5,020 nt of DNA from Pseudomonadota bacterium (GTDB taxonomy: Bacteria > Pseudomonadota > Gammaproteobacteria > Xanthomonadales > Xanthomonadaceae): contig JANXZP010000123.1 of assembly GCA_025355485.1 (NCBI GenBank), positions 1 to 5,020 of the forward strand, given 5' to 3'. The translations under genes were made by a program, and so were the position numbers. The notes under the pieces are model-generated. The model had not been told where the DNA came from. It was given only the letters and a program-made list of their open reading frames with translations, and did not search any database. Shown piece by piece: positions 1 through 5,020 of the stretch; within the stretch, counting starts at the first letter, position 1, and the number at the start of each line of letters is the position of its first letter.

Positions 1-60
1 GTGACGCGAATTTTTTGTGAATGGCGGGCGCTCACCGATCAACATTAAAAAAACAACGGG

Positions 61-183
61 GCACTAAAGTGCGCAGGGGCTGAAGCCCGATTCTTTGCCG
101 GCTTGAGCGGCACGGCTGAAAGCCGTGCCCTGATACCTGCAGAGGCTAAAGCCCACAAAGTAAAGCAACATTAGGCTGAAGCC
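61..183. repeat. cluster of five short REP-like palindromes
   Basis: Five small inverted repeats with 3-4 nt loops lie in about 120 bp. They are GCAC/GTGC (61-72), GGGC-TGAA-GCCC (77-88), a long GGCACGGCT-GAA-AGCCGTGCC with a perfect 9-bp stem (109-129), GGC-TAAA-GCC (144-153) and GGC-TGAA-GCC (174-183). Four share the form GGCT-(G/T)AA-(A)GCC, which argues that they are copies of one repeat family and not chance hairpins. The cluster lies about 90 bp past the yaeQ stop, where REP-type repeats usually sit. The 9-bp hairpin has no T-tract after it on either strand, so it is not a classical intrinsic terminator, although it could protect mRNA 3' ends. Function and family name are not established. 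Confidence 0.6.
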
Positions 184-272
184 GCCCTCTTCTACGGTTG
201 CGCGGGCATTTTTCCGCAGGCTCTTATGCCAACAGCCGCTCGGCCGATTGCTTCGCCGGACCTTCCAAATCG

Positions 273-827
273 TCAGACCTGCGCAGAGGACGCCATCCGC
301 AACATTGGTTCGATGGTCACGCTGATCTTCGCATTCATCAATTGCGCCTGGCCGTCCTGGATCAGGCATTGCAATTCCATGGTGCGATCGGCCAGCCCCG
401 CAAGCGCCTGCACGGCAGCGGCGGGAAGGTCGATCACGGTGAGGTTTTTCGACCGCGCCAGTCCGTCCGAGATTTTGTCCCACCAGATATCGGCGCTGCG
501 TCCGCCATAGCCGATGACGATCACCTGGCGCGCGCGCCCGCACGCCTTGCGGATGCGCTGTTCTCCGGGCAGGCCCACGTCGATCCACTGCTCGATCTCG
601 CCGGTCAGTGACTTGCGCCACAAATCGGGCTCGTCTTCGGTGCTGAGTCCGCGCCCGAATTCCAGCCGTTCATCGGCATGCAGCGCGAATGCGAGCAGCC
701 GCACCATCAGGCGTTCGTCGGTTTCGGATGGATGCTGCGCCAGGGTCAGCGCATGGGTCGCGTAGTAATGCCGATCCATGTCGCTGACCTGCAGTTCGAC
801 TTTGTAGATGGTGGCTTTGGGCGCCAT
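273..827 (-). CDS. yaeQ: YaeQ family protein, complete
   Basis: This 184-residue protein matches the YaeQ family over its whole length (E. coli YaeQ is about 181 residues). Recognisable blocks are the N-terminal PKATIYK strand (residues 3-9), HPSET-DER (32-39), ADERLEF-RGL (51-61), DEPDLW (65-70), the IEQWIDVGLP block (78-87), the Ile/Val-rich QVIVIGYG strand (101-108) and ADRTMELQ-IQDG (146-159). YaeQ structures, including one from Xanthomonas, show a variant PD-(D/E)XK nuclease fold. The acidic residues in the 35-86 blocks fit that fold, but no nuclease activity or substrate is established. Early work linked multicopy yaeQ to loss of the elongation factor RfaH. There is no signal peptide or membrane segment, so it is presumably cytoplasmic. 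The start at 827 is supported by the family N-terminus and by AAGGAAG at 831-837 just upstream. The gene begins 24 bp after the helicase stop codon and is probably cotranscribed with it. Confidence 0.93.
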   Translation of the reverse strand: MAPKATIYKVELQVSDMDRHYYATHALTLAQHPSETDERLMVRLLAFALHADERLEFGRGLSTEDEPDLWRKSLTGEIEQWIDVGLPGEQRIRKACGRARQVIVIGYGGRSADIWWDKISDGLARSKNLTVIDLPAAAVQALAGLADRTMELQCLIQDGQAQLMNAKISVTIEPMLRMASSAQV

Positions 828-851
828 GGGCTTCCTTGCGGGACGGCGAAA

Positions 852-2909
852 CTACGGTCGCTTCGGTGCGCCTTTGCGATGCGGCTTTTTTTCTTTGAAT
901 GGAGGCCGCGGTTTGTCGCCGCGTGGTTTCACCGGATGCGGGCGCGGCGAAAAATTCGTGCGCGGCTCGCCGATGCCGGCGATGTCGTTGGGACCGGCAC
1001 GCTGGATGCGCATCGGTTGGCCAGCGATGCGCACGCGCTTGAGGTGTTCGAGCAATGGCTTCGACATGCCGACGGGCAAATCGACGAGGCTGTACGCATC
1101 GCGGATGTCGATGCGGCCGATGTAGCGGCTCTCGATGTCGGCTTCGTTGGCGATCGCGCCGACGATGTTGCCTGGTTGCACGCCGTGCGCGTGGCCGAGT
1201 TCGATGCGGAATGTTTCCATGCCGGCTTCGGGCGTGTCCTTCGATCGGCGTTCGGGTTTGCGCGAGGATTTGCCGGTTGATGTTCCGTCGAAGATCGCTT
1301 CGGCCGCATTCACGGCTGCGCCGAACTGGTTTGGTGGACGCTTGCGCGGTCCATCCGAAGCGAATGACGTGGGCCGTTCCGCAACGTCCTCGCGTGGCTT
1401 GTACGGCTTGTGCGATGCGCTGGGTTTCTCGCGTGATGCGATATTCTCGTCGCCGCGTTCGCGCGATTCATGGAATTTGCGCGGTGCGTCGTGGCCGGCT
1501 TCGTGTGGGCGCGGAGCACGCGCACGCGGAGCCGGTGAATGTGAGGCCTTGTCGTACGCCGCGCGCGGACGTTCGGCGGGAACGTCGAGCAGCAAGGGCG
1601 AATCGCCCTGCGTCATCTTCGCGAGTGCGGCGGCGATCTCGATCGCGGGGACGTTGTGTTCTTTTTCGTAGCGTTCCACGAGGCTGCGGAACAGGCCGAG
1701 GTCGGCGGCTCCCAGTGCTTCAGTGATGCGCGCAAGGAATTTTCCGATGCGCTGGTCGTTGACGGTTTCGACGCTCGGCAATTCCATGCGTTCGATCGGC
1801 TGGCGCGTTGCGCGTTCGATCGCGCGCAGCATGCCGGTTTCGCGCGGCGCGACGAACAGGATCGCCTCGCCCTTGCGGCCGGCGCGGCCAGTGCGGCCAA
1901 TGCGATGCACGTAGCTTTCGGTGTCGGTGGGAATATCGTAATTCAACACATGGCTGATGCGATCCACGTCGAGCCCGCGCGCGGCGACATCGGTGGCGAC
2001 GAGGATGTCGAGCTGGCCGTCCTTCAGTCGCTGGATCAGGCGCTCGCGCTGCGCCTGCTGCACATCGCCATTGATCGCCGCCGCCGACAATCCGCGTGCC
2101 GCGAGCTTGCCCGCGAGTTCGTCCGTGCCGAGTTTGGTGCGCGCGAACACCAGCATCGCCTCGAACGGTTCGGCTTCGAGGATGCGGGTCAGCGCATCGA
2201 GCTTGTTCACGCCGCTGACCGACCAATAGCGCTGGCGGATATTCGGCGCGGTGGTGGTGCTGGACTTGATCGCGATCTCGACCGGATCGCGCAGGTAGGT
2301 TTGCGCGATACGCCGGATCTGGCTCGGCATCGTCGCCGAGAACAACACGACCTGGCGTTGCTCGGGCGTTTTCTTCAACACGGTTTCGACATCGTCGATG
2401 AAGCCCATCCGCAGCATTTCATCGGCTTCGTCGAGCACCAGGCATTTCAACGCCGAAAGATCCAGCGTGCCGCGATCGAGGTGGTCGATCACGCGTCCGG
2501 GCGTGCCGACGACGACCTGCACGCCGCGACGCAGCGCCGACAATTGCGGTTCGTAACCCTGCCCGCCGTAGATCGGCAGCACGTGGAAATTTGGCAGGTG
2601 CGCGGCGTAGCGCTGGAAGGCCTCTGACACCTGGATCGCGAGTTCGCGCGTCGGCGCGAGCACCAATGCCTGCGGCTTCTTTTGCGTCGGATCGATGCGC
2701 GCAAGGATCGGCAGCGCGAATGCGGCGGTCTTGCCGGTTCCGGTCTGCGCCTGGCCGATCATGTCACGGCCTTCGAGCAACGGCGGAATGGTCGCGGTCT
2801 GGATCGGCGAGGGCGACTCGTAACCCACGTCGGCCAGCGCGCGCAGCAGCGCATCGGGAAGATTGAGGTCGGTGAAGCGAAGTGAGGTTGCTGGGGTAGC
2901 GATGGTCAT
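852..2909 (-). CDS. deaD: ATP-dependent DEAD-box RNA helicase, DeaD/CsdA type
   Basis: This 685-residue protein carries the full set of DEAD-box motifs in order: F12 and the Q motif PSPIQ (33-37), Walker A AQTGTGKT (54-61), PTREL (86-90), TPGR (136-139), DEAD (160-163), SAT (191-193), LVFARTK (253-259), ATDVAARGLDV (305-315) and HRIGRTGR (335-342). After the two RecA-like domains, residues about 380-440 resemble the helical dimerisation region of CsdA-like helicases. An Arg/Pro/Lys/His-rich, probably disordered linker follows (about 445-560), then a DbpA-type RRM-like RNA-binding domain (about 564-637) and a basic tail (640-685). The DbpA domain plus the basic extensions favour DeaD/CsdA over RhlE or RhlB. 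DbpA itself is shorter. DeaD unwinds structured RNA and acts in ribosome assembly (large subunit) and mRNA turnover, especially in the cold. All catalytic motifs are intact. The start at 2909 places the Q motif at the usual distance from the N-terminus, but only a weak Shine-Dalgarno (CGGAT) is visible. yaeQ follows after 24 bp. Confidence 0.95.
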   Translation of the reverse strand: MTIATPATSLRFTDLNLPDALLRALADVGYESPSPIQTATIPPLLEGRDMIGQAQTGTGKTAAFALPILARIDPTQKKPQALVLAPTRELAIQVSEAFQRYAAHLPNFHVLPIYGGQGYEPQLSALRRGVQVVVGTPGRVIDHLDRGTLDLSALKCLVLDEADEMLRMGFIDDVETVLKKTPEQRQVVLFSATMPSQIRRIAQTYLRDPVEIAIKSSTTTAPNIRQRYWSVSGVNKLDALTRILEAEPFEAMLVFARTKLGTDELAGKLAARGLSAAAINGDVQQAQRERLIQRLKDGQLDILVATDVAARGLDVDRISHVLNYDIPTDTESYVHRIGRTGRAGRKGEAILFVAPRETGMLRAIERATRQPIERMELPSVETVNDQRIGKFLARITEALGAADLGLFRSLVERYEKEHNVPAIEIAAALAKMTQGDSPLLLDVPAERPRAAYDKASHSPAPRARAPRPHEAGHDAPRKFHESRERGDENIASREKPSASHKPYKPREDVAERPTSFASDGPRKRPPNQFGAAVNAAEAIFDGTSTGKSSRKPERRSKDTPEAGMETFRIELGHAHGVQPGNIVGAIANEADIESRYIGRIDIRDAYSLVDLPVGMSKPLLEHLKRVRIAGQPMRIQRAGPNDIAGIGEPRTNFSPRPHPVKPRGDKPRPPFKEKKPHRKGAPKRP

Positions 2910-3113
2910 GGCGATCCGGTTGGTGCCGGTGCGGCGACCGGGGAAGCGCCTAGTTTACCGGGGTGGCGGGTGCAGTCTGTGATTGAAGAACAGCGCCAAG
3001 GATGCTTTTGAAGGGCGAATTGCATGATCGACAGCTTTGAGGTGGGATTTTTCGCCCCATCTGACCACCATGGATGGCGGGAATGCCGAAAACACAGTAG
3101 CGATTTTCGGCCT
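2910..3113. other. intergenic region upstream of deaD; no gene seen
   Basis: No convincing gene is present on either strand. On the minus strand, TAAACT (2952-2957) could be a -10 hexamer for deaD about 45 nt before its start, but no good -35 lies 16-18 bp upstream, so the promoter is not settled. An inverted repeat, GGGCGAA (3013-3019) with TTCGCCC (3051-3057), has a 31-nt loop. Cold-shock helicase genes often have long structured leaders, so part of this region could be 5' UTR, but that is inference only. The DNA is less GC-rich towards 3000-3110 than the helicase gene. Confidence 0.5.
3085..3111. other. perfect 8-bp hairpin next to the stop of the truncated ORF
   Basis: GCCGAAAA (3085-3092) and TTTTCGGC (3104-3111) form a perfect 8-bp stem with an 11-nt loop. 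The stem ends 2 bp from the stop codon (3114-3116) of the minus-strand remnant, a natural position for a terminator of that gene. However, no T-tract follows on the minus strand, and the plus strand has only the weak CTTTAATT. It may be a Rho-independent-like or mRNA-stabilising hairpin. Confidence 0.4.
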
Positions 3114-3228
3114 TTAATTCGGGCCGCGTTGTTCCAACGGTTTTGCTTGCCGGTCGCTCAATGTGGCCTGCACGACAAGAGTCACTCCCAAACCAGCGGC
3201 GAATACAAACAGAACCAACGCCAGCGCG
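3114..3228 (-). pseudogene. C-terminal remnant of an unidentified membrane protein, cut by the IS6 element
   Basis: From the left end of the IS6 element, one minus-strand frame stays open for 37 codons to a TAA at 3114. It reads a strongly hydrophobic stretch (ALALVLFVFAAGLGVTLVVQ), long enough for one membrane helix, and then a polar tail ending in LEQRGPN. The frame can be extended to an ATG at 3302, but residues before PALAL are then insertion-sequence DNA (translation of the terminal repeat region), so the natural N-terminus is missing. The family is not recognised. It could be a single-pass protein or the last helix of a larger one. Support comes from the hydrophobic pattern and the junction, not from homology, so it may also be a chance frame. 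Confidence 0.35.
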
Positions 3229-3247
3229 GGCACTGTCAATCTAACTT
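3229..3247. repeat. left terminal inverted repeat of the IS6 element
   Basis: The sequence GGCACTGTCAATCTAACTT pairs with the right end at 15 of 19 positions. On its minus strand it contains a perfect outward-facing -35 hexamer, TTGACA (3234-3239). The DNA 16-18 bp beyond has no -10-like hexamer, so a working hybrid promoter is not supported here. Confidence 0.85.
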
Positions 3248-3280
3248 CTATGGCGCGCAAGAAGACGGACTGCGTTGACG

Positions 3281-3982
3281 TCAGCTTGCAAGAGTCCGCC
3301 ACTCCGCCATGGCAACTGAGCGGCGTTTCTTGAAAGTGTTTCGGTCAATGAGATGGCGTTCGTGGTTGAAGTGGTTGTGAAAGCAAGCATGCACTGAGGA
3401 AAATTTCTGTAGCGTGCACATGCGTCTGAAACGGTGCATCGCTCGCTCGCGTCGTCGGAACGGCTGATGAGAATTCTCCGCTCGATTGTTTATTGCACGT
3501 CCGTTGCACTCCTGGCAATCGGCAATGCCGATCAGTTTCATCGCCGCTCCATACGAGCGCAGCTTGTCGGTGACGATTGCACGAGGACGGCCGTACCGCT
3601 TCATCAAGGATTTCAGTAAACGCAAGGCTGCGCTGCGATTCCGGCGCTTGGTTGCCACGACCTCTAGCACTTCGCCTTCGTGGTCGACGGCGCGCCACAG
3701 GTAGTGCAGTTCGCCATTAATCTTCACGAAAACCTCGTCCAGATGCCAGCGCCATTCCGGCATCCCGTGCCGAGCCTTGATTCCCTTCTTCTTGATCTGG
3801 GCTGCGAACATTGGACCGAAGCGGTTCCACCACTGGCGTACCGTCTCGTGGCAAATGTCGATTCCGCGCTCAGCGTGCAAATCCTCGACTTTTCGCAGCG
3901 AGAGTGAATACTTCACGTACAGCAGCACTGCCGCACGGATCACCTCGGGGGAGCTGTTGAAATAGCGGAATGGATTGGGCAT
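3281..3982 (-). CDS. IS6-family DDE transposase, full length
   Basis: This 233-residue protein is the transposase of the surrounding element and catalyses replicative transposition. The N-terminal half has the family signature: PFRYFNSSPEVIR (4-16), then LSLRKVEDL-ERGIDICHETVRQWWNRFGP (28-57), a helix-turn-helix region that binds the ends. The DDE catalytic domain follows. The likely catalytic residues are D82 in WHLDE, D139 in VTDKLRSYG and E169 in NNRAENSH, followed by PFRRRERAMHRFRRM, SVHACFHNHFNHERHL and AMAEWRTL at the C-terminus. The second Asp and the Glu are 29 residues apart, against 34 in IS26. The length is typical (IS26 is 234 residues) and no frameshift or stop is seen, so it may be active. 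Two points differ from close relatives I remember: the CQECNGRAI segment before NNRAEN, and Q in SHQPFRRRE where L is usual. The start at 3982 lies 34 bp inside the right terminal-repeat core, with no strong ribosome-binding site. Confidence 0.93.
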   Translation of the reverse strand: MPNPFRYFNSSPEVIRAAVLLYVKYSLSLRKVEDLHAERGIDICHETVRQWWNRFGPMFAAQIKKKGIKARHGMPEWRWHLDEVFVKINGELHYLWRAVDHEGEVLEVVATKRRNRSAALRLLKSLMKRYGRPRAIVTDKLRSYGAAMKLIGIADCQECNGRAINNRAENSHQPFRRRERAMHRFRRMCTLQKFSSVHACFHNHFNHERHLIDRNTFKKRRSVAMAEWRTLAS

Positions 3983-4015
3983 TAGACGAGACTACCGGCT
4001 AGACTCCAGACTCGC

Positions 4016-4034
4016 AATTTAGTCTGACAATGCC
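4016..4034. repeat. right terminal inverted repeat of the IS6 element
   Basis: Read inward on the minus strand it is GGCATTGTCAGACTAAATT and matches the left end at 15 of 19 positions. Its outer edge supplies the ATG at 4030-4032 that now opens the downstream recombinase remnant. Facing outward it carries CTGACA (4024-4029), a fair -35, but with no matching -10 at the right spacing. Confidence 0.85.
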
Positions 4035-4269
4035 GTACCAAGACCTCACGACTGGCGAGGTCGATTCGCTAACGGCCATCGCGAAGACCGAAAGCGTGGA
4101 TGAAGCCTATGTCCGCCGGATCTTGCGATGCGGCCTGATGGCACCGGACCTGGTCGGTCAGCTGATCGACGGCAGCGCGTCGCCGAAACTGACCCTCGCG
4201 AATGTGCGCAATCGGCTCCCAGCCGAGTGGGCTGAACAGCGCGCGATTTACACAAAAGCAACACGTTGA
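4035..4269 (+). pseudogene. C-terminal remnant of a serine recombinase, truncated by the IS6 element
   Basis: About 77 codons are open from the IS6 right end to a TGA at 4267-4269. The readable part resembles the extreme C-terminus of large serine recombinases (resolvase/invertase superfamily with a recombinase domain). It has a short helix-turn-helix-like stretch (SLTAIAKTESVDEAYVRRIL), the APDLV-QLIDG segment typical of these proteins, and the closing LP-EWAEQR motif. The catalytic resolvase domain with its nucleophilic serine, the recombinase domain and the coiled coil are all missing, so the product cannot recombine DNA. An ATG at 4030, inside the IS terminal repeat, opens a 79-codon frame, but this start comes from the insertion and is not the native one. 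The gene points towards the tandem repeats and the tRNA, the arrangement expected for an integrase at the edge of an integrated element. Confidence 0.7.
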
Positions 4270-4279
4270 GTTGCCCTAA

Positions 4280-4294
4280 TCCCGCTTAGCGGGA
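4280..4294. other. short perfect hairpin after the recombinase remnant
   Basis: TCCCGC (4280-4285) and GCGGGA (4289-4294) form a perfect 6-bp stem with a TTA loop, 10 bp after the recombinase stop codon. AAAG follows on the plus strand with no T-tract, so terminator function is uncertain. It may be the 3' end structure of the recombinase transcript. Confidence 0.35.
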
Positions 4295-4303
4295 AAGCGC
4301 ATT

Positions 4304-4509
4304 CGGACTGCGGAAATGGCCTTCTGAGAATATCCCTGGAAATCCGGGGAATCGGGCCGCAAAAGTCCGCCAAAAAGACCCCACAGAGAACATCGCCCCA
4401 GCGGCACAGCCCACTATGGCGCGGGTTGGCGGCTGAGGCGATCGGACTTTCTCTGAGCTGCCAACTGTCTGGCGGAGCAGGCAATGATTCGAAACCTCGG
4501 TCCGCCTAC
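4304..4509. repeat. tandem repeat copy A (contains decayed tRNA 3' end)
   Basis: This copy aligns without gaps to copy B at an offset of 218 bp over 4304-4477 (32 mismatches in 174 positions by eye, about 82% identity), then at an offset of 217 to its end. Identity is uneven: 4374-4453 differs from its partner at only a few bases from 4377 onward, whereas the left part (4313-4376) and the stretch around 4455-4468 are diverged. The copy ends in a fragment matching the 3' end of the tRNA-Ser gene. No credible gene lies inside; long open frames across it only restate the repeat. Confidence 0.85.
4470..4509 (-). pseudogene. decayed 3' fragment of a tRNA-Ser gene
   Basis: These 40 bp match the 3' part of the intact tRNA-Ser gene (4688-4726): the encoded CCA and acceptor start (TGGCGGAG), the T-loop core ATTCGAA and CGGTCCGC of the variable arm. 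Substitutions and one extra base have destroyed the T stem, and the anticodon and 5' half are absent, so it cannot be a working tRNA. It could be an att-like remnant left by an element that integrated at the tRNA 3' end, or what is left of a second, tandem tRNA-Ser gene. Because homology continues about 165 bp past the tRNA 3' end, it is more than a minimal att core. Confidence 0.7.
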
Positions 4510-4521
4510 TGAGAACCGAAC

Positions 4522-4777
<256 letters not shown>

Positions 4778-4825
4778 GGTGTACCCGCCGCAATCGAACG
4801 CTGAACGCGCGGTGGCGGGGCGCGA

Positions 4826-4854
4826 ATGATAAGGGCTGTGCCGGTGCGGCACAA
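4826..4854 (-). promoter_or_regulatory. promoter of the tRNA-Ser gene
   Basis: On the minus strand, TTGTGC (4849-4854) and TATCAT (4826-4831) are separated by exactly 17 bp. The -10 matches the sigma-70 consensus at 5 of 6 positions. A GC-rich discriminator (TCGCGCC) follows, as is common for stable-RNA promoters under stringent control. Transcription would start about 40 nt before the mature tRNA 5' end. The spacing and position are good; the -35 is only partly consensus. Confidence 0.65.
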
Positions 4855-4879
4855 GTCGAAGCGTATCGCGCAAGCGCTA

Positions 4880-5020
4880 GGGACTTCCTTCGCAAAAGTG
4901 GACACCCGCTTGTTAGTTGCATCGTACTTCAAACTCGGATGGCGAGCGGTACCCGAGTGCAGAATTTAGGCGTCGGTGGTTGTAGAAATCGATGTAGCTT
5001 CTCAGTGCTGTCCGAAGGGC
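4880..5020 (-). mobile_element. 3' end of an IS3-family insertion sequence (partial)
   Basis: The OrfB C-terminus enters from the right edge and stops at 4913. Just past it, about 4880-4906, the sequence GGACTTCCTTCGC then AAAAGTGGACACC has the look of an IS3-family terminal inverted repeat, in the usual place a few bases after the orfB stop. The other end lies outside the window, so the exact boundary and target duplication cannot be read. The end sits only about 25 bp upstream of the -35 of the tRNA promoter. Confidence 0.6.
4913..5020 (-). CDS. IS3-family transposase OrfB, C-terminal part, cut by the window edge
   Basis: Thirty-five codons are open from the window edge to TAA at 4913-4915. 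The peptide contains LRSYIDFYNHRRLNSALGY followed by RSPSEFE, the highly characteristic C-terminal signature of IS3-family integrase-domain transposases (YI-FYN-RR--SALGY-SP-EFE). The catalytic DDE residues lie upstream, outside the window, so intactness cannot be judged. The start is not in view, and OrfB is normally made by frameshifting from orfA. Confidence 0.88.
   Translation of the reverse strand, partial: ALRTALRSYIDFYNHRRLNSALGYRSPSEFEVRCN

Larger units (their letters stand above)
3229..4034 (-). mobile_element. IS6-family insertion sequence, complete, about 806 bp
   Basis: A single transposase gene is framed by imperfect terminal inverted repeats: GGCACTGTCAATCTAACTT on the left (3229-3247) and GGCATTGTCAGACTAAATT read inward from the right (4034-4016). 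They agree at 15 of 19 positions. The length, the single-ORF layout and ends beginning GGCA-TGT all fit the IS6 family. The 8 bp outside each end (CCAGCGCG at 3221-3228, GTACCAAG at 4035-4042) do not match, so the usual 8-bp target duplication is absent. IS6 elements move by replicative transposition and form cointegrates and adjacent deletions, which leave a single copy with unmatched flanks, as seen here. Confidence 0.9.

Noticed and set aside
1..48. Short plus-strand frame open from the window edge to a TAA at 46-48, and a minus-strand frame from an ATG at 43-45 running off the edge
   Set aside because: Only about 15 codons are visible in each case, with no recognisable sequence and no ribosome-binding site for the minus-strand start. 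Not enough evidence to call a gene.
64..621. 185-codon minus-strand open frame overlapping yaeQ
   Set aside because: It overlaps the well-supported yaeQ in another frame, is rich in Arg and Ala as expected for a shadow frame, and ends in the palindrome cluster.
1656..2627. 323-codon plus-strand open frame
   Set aside because: It lies entirely antisense to the clearly real DEAD-box helicase gene and exists because of high GC. No domain is recognisable.
3024..3278. 84-codon plus-strand open frame
   Set aside because: It crosses the IS6 left boundary, resembles no family, and has no convincing ribosome-binding site.

Overview
The window looks like a high-GC gammaproteobacterium, most plausibly Xanthomonadales (Xanthomonadaceae or Rhodanobacteraceae). 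The basis is the character of the DeaD and YaeQ proteins and the GC-rich codon use. This is a judgement from protein character, not from a search.

The left half (about 1-2960) is ordinary chromosome. A minus-strand pair encodes a DEAD-box RNA helicase of the DeaD/CsdA type (852-2909) and, 24 bp downstream, a complete YaeQ-family protein (273-827); the spacing suggests one transcript. Beyond yaeQ (61-183) lies a cluster of five short palindromes with TAA- or GAA-containing loops, which look like REP-type intergenic repeats.

The right half (about 2960-5020) is accessory and rearranged. An apparently intact IS6-family insertion sequence (3229-4034), with matching imperfect terminal repeats, has no 8-bp target duplication. 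It separates two truncated reading frames: the C-terminal piece of an unidentified membrane protein on its left and the C-terminal piece of a serine recombinase on its right. This is the expected scar of an IS6-mediated deletion. To the right are two tandem copies (about 206 bp each, period 217-218 bp) of a sequence that includes the 3' end of a tRNA gene. One copy is joined to a functional-looking tRNA-Ser(CGA) gene (4688-4777, minus); the other carries a decayed tRNA 3' fragment. An 80-bp core of the repeat is much better conserved than the rest. The tRNA has a recognisable promoter (4826-4854), and the end of an IS3-family element, whose OrfB C-terminus runs off the window (4913-5020), lies just upstream of it.

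The genes do not form an undescribed multi-gene system. The points most worth attention are the tRNA-linked tandem repeat with its conserved core, and the IS6 junction.
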